Below, in pieces: positions 6,433 through 10,875 of a stretch of DNA of 10,875 bases. Numbering within the stretch: position 1 is the stretch's first letter; every line of letters starts with the position of its first letter. This DNA is from Acidobacteriota bacterium (lineage in GTDB: Bacteria; Acidobacteriota; Thermoanaerobaculia; Multivoradales; JAHEKO01). Made by a program: the position numbers and the translations under genes. Below the pieces are notes generated by a model. It saw nothing but the letters and a program-made list of their open reading frames with translations, was not told the origin of the DNA and searched no databases. Location: contig JAOTUP010000029.1 in NCBI GenBank assembly GCA_029863825.1, positions 1 through 10,875 on the forward strand, read 5' to 3'.

Positions 6433-7785
6433 ATGCAACCGAAACGGTGTTTCCTCGTTCTGCTTCTCCTCATCCCGGTATGGCTCGTGTCCGCCTGCGG
6501 CCAGGACGCGACGTCGACGCCCGACGCGTCCCCCGCCGTCTTCGAGAGCAAGCGTCTCTTGGCCGAGCAGATTCTCGCCGATCAGGGATTGCGCGACGTG
6601 CTGGCCAAGGCGAAGGATCTCCTGGCCACCGGCTTTACCGCCGGAGAAGGTTACGAAGAGGTCTGGATCCGGGACTTCGCCACCTTCATCGAGATCTCGT
6701 GCCAAGTGCGCGAGCACGACGAGATCCGCGACAAGCTGCTGATGTTCTTCCGCTTCCAGGGCGACGACGGCAACATCGTTGACGGCTTCATGCCCGCCGC
6801 CGACGAGGGCGCCGGCTATGACTTCATCGTCAAGGACTCGGTGCCGGGCTTCAAGGCGCACAAAAACACCGTCGCAACCGACCAGGAAAGCAGTCTCGTC
6901 CAGGCGGTCGCGAGATTCGTTCGCACGACCTCCGACACGACCATTCTCGATGAGGTCATCGACGGTCGCACCGTGCGCAGACGAATGAGCCGGGCGCTCG
7001 AGTACCTCCTCGATCACCGCTGGTCCGACGAGCACGGACTCCTCTGGGGCGGGACGACCGTCGACTGGGGAGATGTCCGCCCCGACCACGAGTGGGGCGT
7101 GGTGCTCGACAAGAGCAGTCACCGGGCGATCGACGTCTACGACAACGCGATGTTTCTGATCGCGATCGCCGACTATATCTCGTTGCCGGGACACGACCCG
7201 GAGACGCGCGCCGACTGGGCGGAGGTCCATACCACTGTGAGCGAGACCGTACGAGCCCGCTTGTGGGATCCCGACCGACAGCAATTCGTCGCCCACCTCT
7301 ACCTGGACGACTCACCGTTCCCGGATGACGTCGACGAAAGCGGCATCTATTACCACGGCGGCACCATGACCGCCATCGCTGCCGGCCTGCTGACGCCCGA
7401 CGAGATCGCCGCCTCGCTGGCTCGCATGGTCGAGAACGTACGCCTGAGCGGCGCGCCCAGCATCGGCCTGACCGTCTATCCGCCGTACCCTGAAGGCGTC
7501 TTCAAGAACCCCATCCTCACCGTTCCCTACACCTACCAGAACGGCGGCGACTGGACCTGGTTCGGCGGCCGCATGATCCAGCAGCTCGTCGCCCACGGCA
7601 TGGTCGAGGAGGCCTATCGGGAGATCCGTCCGATGGTCGACCGCGTGCTCGCCAACGACGGCTTCTGGGAGTGGTACACGAAAGACAACGAGCCCGCCGG
7701 TTGGGGCACCTTCCGCGGCTCGGCCGGGGCGCTCGGGCGAGCCATCGAGATGCTGTTCGAGTGGGCGGAGAAAACGGTCCGCTAG
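6433..7785 (+). CDS. Putative (alpha/alpha)6-barrel glycoside hydrolase, lipoprotein
   Basis: A complete 450-residue protein. The N-terminus is a lipoprotein signal: basic residues at 4-5, a hydrophobic run 7-18, and the lipobox V19-S20-A21-C22. Cys22 would be lipidated, and residue +2 is Gly rather than Asp, so outer-membrane sorting is likely if the cell is diderm. A Ser/Thr/Pro/Asp linker follows. The mature part has aromatic and acidic motifs at alpha-helical spacing typical of six-hairpin glycosidases: EEVWIRDFATF (Asp81), TVDWGDVRPDHEWG (about 209-222), IDVYDNAMFLI (about 234-244), NGGDWTWFGGRMI (about 373-385) and WGTFRGSAGALGRAIE near the end. The pattern recalls amylo-1,6-glucosidase, GH63 and GH100 relatives, but I cannot assign a family or a catalytic pair with confidence. 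A likely role is trimming oligosaccharides at the cell surface. It has no polysaccharide-utilisation neighbours (no SusC/D, no sugar transporter) in the window. Confidence 0.7.
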   Translation: MQPKRCFLVLLLLIPVWLVSACGQDATSTPDASPAVFESKRLLAEQILADQGLRDVLAKAKDLLATGFTAGEGYEEVWIRDFATFIEISCQVREHDEIRDKLLMFFRFQGDDGNIVDGFMPAADEGAGYDFIVKDSVPGFKAHKNTVATDQESSLVQAVARFVRTTSDTTILDEVIDGRTVRRRMSRALEYLLDHRWSDEHGLLWGGTTVDWGDVRPDHEWGVVLDKSSHRAIDVYDNAMFLIAIADYISLPGHDPETRADWAEVHTTVSETVRARLWDPDRQQFVAHLYLDDSPFPDDVDESGIYYHGGTMTAIAAGLLTPDEIAASLARMVENVRLSGAPSIGLTVYPPYPEGVFKNPILTVPYTYQNGGDWTWFGGRMIQQLVAHGMVEEAYREIRPMVDRVLANDGFWEWYTKDNEPAGWGTFRGSAGALGRAIEMLFEWAEKTVR

Positions 7786-7931
7786 TCGTTCCTGTCGCGC
7801 TCCCCTTGTGCCAGCTGCCCTCTCGCGTCGAGTGCTTTGCGTTGAACCCGAAGACGTTGCAACGCCTCTGATACAGTGCTCGCGGCTCGTTTCACAGTTG
7901 TCTGCGGCTACCTGTCTGGAGCCCGGAAGCC
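7786..7931 (+). promoter_or_regulatory. Intergenic leader of the kinase-TPR gene
   Basis: These 146 bp lie between two genes on the same strand. They contain a perfect 10-bp palindrome, CGTTGCAACG (7855-7864), which could be a protein-binding site but may be chance. TTGAAC (near 7840) and GATACA (near 7870) are too far apart for a standard promoter pair. No T-tailed hairpin was seen after the lipoprotein stop. Confidence 0.25.
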
Positions 7932-8648
7932 TTGTCTCTGACTCCAGGATCCCATCTTGGCCCCTACGAGATCCTCGACCTGTTGGGCGCCGGAGGGATG
8001 GGGGAAGTCTACCGAGCCCGCGACCCGCGGCTGAGTCGCGAGGTCACCATCAAAGTACTGCCCGAGCAGATCAGCGATCCGGAGCGGCTGCGCCGCTTCG
8101 AGACCGAAGCCAGAGCCACAGGCCTCGCCGCCGCCCACGAGCGGGGAGTCATCCATCGCGACATCAAGCCCGAGAACATCTTCGTGACCACGCAAGATGA
8201 GATCAAGATCCTCGATTTCGGTCTGGCAAAGCTGGCGGCCCCCGAGGGCGCGGTCGACTCGATCGCCGAGACGGCGACGGCGACGGCGATTCTACCGACC
8301 CAGTCGGGACTGGTCCTCGGCACGGTGGGTTACTTCTCGCCGGAGCAGGCCCGGAGCGGCGAGGTAGACCAGCGCTCGGACCTGTTCTCACTCGCCGCAG
8401 TCCTTTACGAGATGTTGGCCGGACGGAGGCCGTTTGCCGGCGATTCGCAGGTCGACGTCATCTCCGCCATCCTGACCGAGACACCGCCGGAGCTCTCCAG
8501 CCTCGGTATCGACGTCCCTCGACTCCGACCTGGTCATCCAGGCCTTCGAGAGGGCTATCGAGCTCGATCCGACGTTCGCTCCCGCCCATGCCATCCTCGC
8601 CGACTTCCTGAGCTATCTGGCAATGACCGGCAATATGGCGCAGGGTGA
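7932..8648 (+). CDS. Serine/threonine protein kinase, internally deleted and 3'-truncated
   Basis: A Hanks-type kinase starting at TTG 7932 (MSLTPGSHLGPYEIL, a start often seen in this family). Visible are the Gly-rich loop GAGGMG (19-24), the ATP lysine Lys41 in VTIKVLP, a likely alpha-C glutamate Glu59, the catalytic loop HRDIKPEN (75-82), DFG (95-97), GTVGYFSPEQAR (130-141), and the alpha-F region SDLFSLAAVLYEM (149-161). Intact relatives have about 50-60 residues (beta-4, beta-5, hinge, alpha-D, early alpha-E) between the alpha-C helix and 'GLAAAH'. Here RFETEARAT runs directly into GLAAAHERG at residue 63/64. After residue about 196 (SSLGIDVP) homology stops: the usual alpha-H/alpha-I end is missing and the last 42 residues are an out-of-frame readthrough of TPR-coding sequence. 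The product is therefore very unlikely to be an active kinase. GGAAG lies close upstream of the TTG. Confidence 0.8.
   Translation: MSLTPGSHLGPYEILDLLGAGGMGEVYRARDPRLSREVTIKVLPEQISDPERLRRFETEARATGLAAAHERGVIHRDIKPENIFVTTQDEIKILDFGLAKLAAPEGAVDSIAETATATAILPTQSGLVLGTVGYFSPEQARSGEVDQRSDLFSLAAVLYEMLAGRRPFAGDSQVDVISAILTETPPELSSLGIDVPRLRPGHPGLREGYRARSDVRSRPCHPRRLPELSGNDRQYGAG
8271..8288 (+). repeat. Three perfect tandem copies of ACGGCG in the kinase activation segment
   Basis: Three in-frame hexamers encode Thr-Ala-Thr-Ala-Thr-Ala (residues 114-119), between the DFG motif and the SPEQ motif. Repeat number could vary without changing the frame. Confidence 0.5.
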
Positions 8649-9423
8649 CGCCTATCTACGCTCCCGGCAGCTCGCCCGCCGGGCGGTCGAGCTCGATCCC
8701 GACCTGTCGTTGGCCAGAACCGTCCTCGCTCGGATTCATTTCCAATACGAGTGGGACTGGCCGGCGGCTCAGTCTGAGTTCGACCGCGCCCTAGAATTGG
8801 ACCCGAACGATGCGGCCACACTGAATATGTACGGAGCGTACCGCGTCATGGTCCATGCCGAGCGCGAAGAGGGGCTTTCGCTCCTCAAGAGAGCCAGGGA
8901 CCGCGACCCCTTCAATCGCGGATTACACTTCGATCTCGGGGTCTACAGCTTCCATTGCCGACAATACGACGAGTCGATCCGCCACCTGGCTCAAGTCTCC
9001 GAATTGACGCCCGAGTTTGCGTTTCCTCGGCTCATGTTGGCCTGGAACTACGCCCAGAAAGGTTGGAACGACAAAGCCGTACGGCAGTGTGACGAGGCGA
9101 TCGAGGAGGCGAAAAATCGATTCGATCATGGGGTGTTGAGTAGCTGCGCCTGGGTCAACGGCCTCGCCGGGCGGCCCGACGTCGCCGCTCGGCTGGTGAG
9201 CCGCCTCGAGCAGGCGCCGACGGGTGTCCGCGTGGACCCAGTTTACTTGTCCTGGGGCTGCATAGCGGTCGAGGACTTCGACTGCGCCATCGAGCAGCTC
9301 GAAAAGGCCCTGCGGCAGCGCTCGTCGACGATGGTCTTCTTGCGGGTCGCGCCCGGCTGGGACCCCCTGCGAAACGACCCCCGCTTCGAGGCCATCCTCG
9401 AGGAGATGGACTTCCCGGCGTAA
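8623..9423 (+). CDS. TPR-repeat protein (C-terminal part of a kinase-TPR protein, frame-separated)
   Basis: The first ATG gives 266 residues, but recognisable coding homology in this frame starts earlier, at about 8524 (SDLVIQAFERAIELDPTFAP), and the frame is open back to a stop at 8473. About six tetratricopeptide units are visible, each with a hydrophobic/aromatic helix pair ending in a form of A-x-x-L-D-P: IELDP, VELDPDLSLA, LELDPNDAATL, DRDPFNRGLH and SELTPEFAFP. The C-terminal WDPLRNDPRFEAILEEM is the usual end of Acidobacteriota-type kinase or cyclase TPR proteins ('W-x-P-L-R-x-D-P-R-F'). The ATG at 8623 lies inside a TPR helix and has no ribosome site, so separate translation is doubtful. 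Most likely this is the 3' piece of the same ancestral gene as the kinase just upstream, in a shifted frame after loss of the linker. Confidence 0.7.
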   Translation: MTGNMAQGDAYLRSRQLARRAVELDPDLSLARTVLARIHFQYEWDWPAAQSEFDRALELDPNDAATLNMYGAYRVMVHAEREEGLSLLKRARDRDPFNRGLHFDLGVYSFHCRQYDESIRHLAQVSELTPEFAFPRLMLAWNYAQKGWNDKAVRQCDEAIEEAKNRFDHGVLSSCAWVNGLAGRPDVAARLVSRLEQAPTGVRVDPVYLSWGCIAVEDFDCAIEQLEKALRQRSSTMVFLRVAPGWDPLRNDPRFEAILEEMDFPA

Positions 9424-9475
9424 AAGTCGGCCTGGCCACCTTCGAGCCCTGCACCTACCCAAAAAGGTGTGGCCT

Positions 9476-9490
9476 GCCTCGCCGCGAGGC
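9476..9490 (+). terminator. GC hairpin after the TPR gene (weak terminator candidate)
   Basis: A perfect 6-bp stem (GCCTCG/CGAGGC) with a 3-base loop lies about 50 bases past the TPR stop codon. A weaker CACCT/AGGTG hairpin precedes it near 9452-9469. TCTAGATTCG follows rather than a T-tract, so termination is only possible, not shown. Confidence 0.25.
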
Positions 9491-9550
9491 TCTAGATTCG
9501 ACGGCAAAGGCAGATCTTTTCTGCGCCGCCTCATTTTGCCAGGTGGAATC

Positions 9551-9555
9551 GGGAG
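9551..9555 (+). promoter_or_regulatory. Ribosome binding site of the multicopper oxidase-like gene
   Basis: GGGAG lies 6 bases before ATG 9562. It supports that start, which is followed by a signal peptide. Confidence 0.65.
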
Positions 9556-9561
9556 TCAGCC

Positions 9562-10875
9562 ATGCGCCTTGCCTCGAGCACTCGTCCCCGTCCAACCACG
9601 ACCACTCCCACCTGCGGCGCCGTTCGCGCGCTCCTCGTGGCCCTGGCCGGCGCCCTCGTCTGTCTTCCCGTGGCCCGCGCACAGGAGGTCGCGTCCCTCG
9701 CACCGGTCAAGGACAACACGCTGTACGAAGACGCCACCGGAAGTCTGAGCAACGGGGCGGGAGAGTACGTCTTTGCCGGCAAAACCAGGTCCAAAGGTCC
9801 GGACAATCCGGTCGAGATACGCCGCGGTCTCATACGCTTCGACCCGGCGGCCACCCTTCCGGCTGGCTCGACCGTCACCGCTGTCACGCTTACACTCACC
9901 GTTTCACGGGTTGCACAGACCGACCCCTACGGCGTGGCTCTCCACCGCGTCGTTGCCGACTGGGGCGAAGGCACGAGCGACGCTGACGGGGAAGAGGGGG
10001 AAGGCGCCGCCTCCACTACGGGTGATGCAACCTGGACTCACACCTTCTTCAACACGACTTTCTGGGCATCTGCCGGCGGCGACTCCATCGGAACCACCAG
10101 CTCATCGCAATCGATTGGGGACGTCGGCGTCTATGCCTGGTCGTCGCCGACGATGGTCTCCGAGGTCCAGGGATGGCTGGACGGCACACTTGCCAACTAC
10201 GGCTGGATTCTGATCGGCGACGAAAGCACGGATCGCACCGTCAAGCGCTTCAACTCGCGCGAGAACACCACCGCCGCCACCCGACCCGTCCTCGCCGTCA
10301 CCTACACACCGCCCACCGGCACCGCGGCCTGCTGCGACGGCAGCGGTGGCTGCACCGTCACCACCCAGGGCGCGTGCACCGGCACCTGGTTCGAAGCCGT
10401 TGACAGCTGCTCGCCGAGCCCCTGCGAGGGCGCTTGCTGCCTCGGCGACGGCTCCTGCAGCGAGAGCCAGACCCTGGCCGAGTGCACCGCTGCATCCGGC
10501 AGCTATCAAGGGGACGAGTCACTCTGCTCGGGTGTCACCTGCCCCGTCCTCACCGGCGCCTGCTGCGTGCCAGGCACGCCTGGCTTCTGCTCGGTTGTCT
10601 CCACAGCTGTCTGCACCGGTCTCGGCGGCACCTTCCAGGGTGTCGACACCTCATGCCAGGTGGATCTCTGCCCGTTCGTCGATCCGCTGCCGATCCCCGC
10701 CATTGCCGTGCCCACCGCCGGCACCCCCGGCGGCACCGCCAGCTACGAGATCGCCATGACCGAGTTCACCCAGGTGCTCCATCGCGACCTGCCGGCCACC
10801 ACCGTCTGGGGCTTCGGCGGCACCTACCCGGGGCCCAACATCGAGGCGCGAAGCGGCCAGCCGGTGACGGTGACC
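9562..10875 (+). CDS. Secreted DNRLRE-domain / Cys-repeat / multicopper oxidase protein (partial, 3' end outside window)
   Basis: The frame is open for 438 codons to the window edge without a stop. It begins with an N-terminal signal peptide: a long polar Thr/Pro/Arg-rich stretch, a hydrophobic run 20-37, and probable cleavage after ARA (38-40). Residues about 47-249 look like a DNRLRE-type extracellular beta-sandwich: DNTLYEDATGSLSNG at the start, RRGLIRFDPAATLPAGSTV, HRVVADWGEGTSD, and WLDGTLANYGWIL before RPVLAVTY. Three six-cysteine repeats follow (256-370). From about residue 374 a Pro/Ala linker leads into YEIAMTEFTQVLHRDLPATT and VWGFGGTYPGPNIEARSGQP, which matches the first cupredoxin domain of CotA/bilirubin oxidase-like multicopper oxidases; the copper-binding HxH motifs would lie beyond the window. 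Predicted role: a secreted or surface copper oxidase acting on phenolic or metal substrates, with the front modules for binding or anchoring. The oxidase assignment rests on about 60 residues. Confidence 0.8.
   Translation, partial: MRLASSTRPRPTTTTPTCGAVRALLVALAGALVCLPVARAQEVASLAPVKDNTLYEDATGSLSNGAGEYVFAGKTRSKGPDNPVEIRRGLIRFDPAATLPAGSTVTAVTLTLTVSRVAQTDPYGVALHRVVADWGEGTSDADGEEGEGAASTTGDATWTHTFFNTTFWASAGGDSIGTTSSSQSIGDVGVYAWSSPTMVSEVQGWLDGTLANYGWILIGDESTDRTVKRFNSRENTTAATRPVLAVTYTPPTGTAACCDGSGGCTVTTQGACTGTWFEAVDSCSPSPCEGACCLGDGSCSESQTLAECTAASGSYQGDESLCSGVTCPVLTGACCVPGTPGFCSVVSTAVCTGLGGTFQGVDTSCQVDLCPFVDPLPIPAIAVPTAGTPGGTASYEIAMTEFTQVLHRDLPATTVWGFGGTYPGPNIEARSGQPVTVT
10327..10671 (+). repeat. Three tandem six-cysteine (GACC-type) protein repeats
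   Basis: Three consecutive units of 35-42 residues each show the spacing CC-x(5-7)-C-x(7-8)-C-x(10-13)-C-x(4)-C. The cysteines are at residues 257, 258, 264, 272, 283, 288; then 292, 293, 299, 308, 322, 327; then 334, 335, 343, 351, 365, 370. The units diverge in sequence but keep all six cysteines, which implies three disulfides each in an exported domain. They link the DNRLRE-like module to the multicopper oxidase domain. Confidence 0.8.

Larger units (their letters stand above)
7932..9423 (+). pseudogene. Composite damaged kinase-TPR gene
   Basis: Taken together, the two preceding entries read as one ancestral gene (kinase, membrane linker, TPR) with two losses. The first is an in-frame loss near 8117-8121 inside the kinase. 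The second, near 8515-8530, moves from frame 3 to frame 1 and removes the kinase C-terminus plus any transmembrane or sensor linker. About 500 codons remain, whereas proteins of this architecture usually exceed 700 residues. It could be a true pseudogene, or an artefact of assembly or consensus deletion. Confidence 0.6.

Noticed and set aside
6418..7296. A 292-codon minus-strand frame inside the glycosidase-like lipoprotein gene
   Set aside because: It is Val/Asp/Gly-rich without motifs and is antisense to a gene with a lipobox and ribosome site.
8271..8288. The tandem hexamers considered as a phase-variation tract
   Set aside because: Hexamer changes keep the reading frame, so they could not switch the gene on or off, and three copies is too few to suggest hypermutability.
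8473..8648. Programmed frameshift joining kinase and TPR frames
   Set aside because: No slippery heptamer is evident at the junction, and the sequence missing between the two domains requires a deletion, not just a frame change.
9430..9490. Hairpins after the TPR gene considered as a firm intrinsic terminator
   Set aside because: No T-tract follows either hairpin, so it is kept only as a weak candidate.

Overview
The window is about 10.9 kb of GC-rich bacterial chromosome, estimated by eye at mid-60s % GC. Coding is dense on both strands and many long antisense frames are spurious. No rRNA, tRNA, transposase or CRISPR array was seen. The best taxonomic hint is the Ser/Thr kinase-TPR gene, whose N-terminus (PGSHLGPYEI...GAGGMGEVYRARD) is the form I associate with Acidobacteriota and their relatives, especially Thermoanaerobaculia-like lineages. 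The six-cysteine GACC repeats and DNRLRE-type domain in the last gene also fit large-genome environmental bacteria. This is inference from family knowledge, not a database match.

Layout, left to right. (1) Positions 2-589 (+) hold the C-terminal end of an ABC exporter nucleotide-binding domain. Its stop codon directly abuts the GTG start of a CaCA-family Na+/Ca2+-type antiporter (590-1537, +). (2) Four genes then lie on the minus strand. In transcription order they are a putatively exported isochorismatase-like cysteine hydrolase (6356 to 5550), a KefB/KefC-type CPA2 cation:proton antiporter with C-terminal RCK domains (5474 to 3498), a 77-residue two-helix membrane protein (3359 to 3126) and, after about 420 bp without a credible gene, a secreted protein with YadA-head-like glycine-rich repeats and a phage-tail-like C-terminal domain (2704 to 1637). 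(3) Divergent from the hydrolase is a lipoprotein with features of an (alpha/alpha)6-barrel glycosidase (6433-7785, +). (4) Next comes a damaged Ser/Thr kinase-TPR gene (7932-9423, +). It appears to lack about 50-60 residues of the kinase N-lobe/hinge, and the kinase and TPR parts are joined in different frames. (5) The window ends inside a large secreted protein (9562 to beyond 10875, +) that carries a DNRLRE-like module, three six-cysteine repeats and the start of a CotA-like multicopper oxidase domain.

The region mostly concerns the cell envelope: two ion antiporters, an exporter, an exported hydrolase, a lipoprotein glycosidase and two secreted multi-domain proteins. Apart from the coupled ABC-antiporter pair and the loosely spaced minus-strand set, I see no evidence that these genes form a single pathway. 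I do not claim a new defence or mobile system. The observations most worth checking are the doubly deleted kinase-TPR gene, the composite multicopper oxidase and the YadA-repeat/phage-tail-domain protein.
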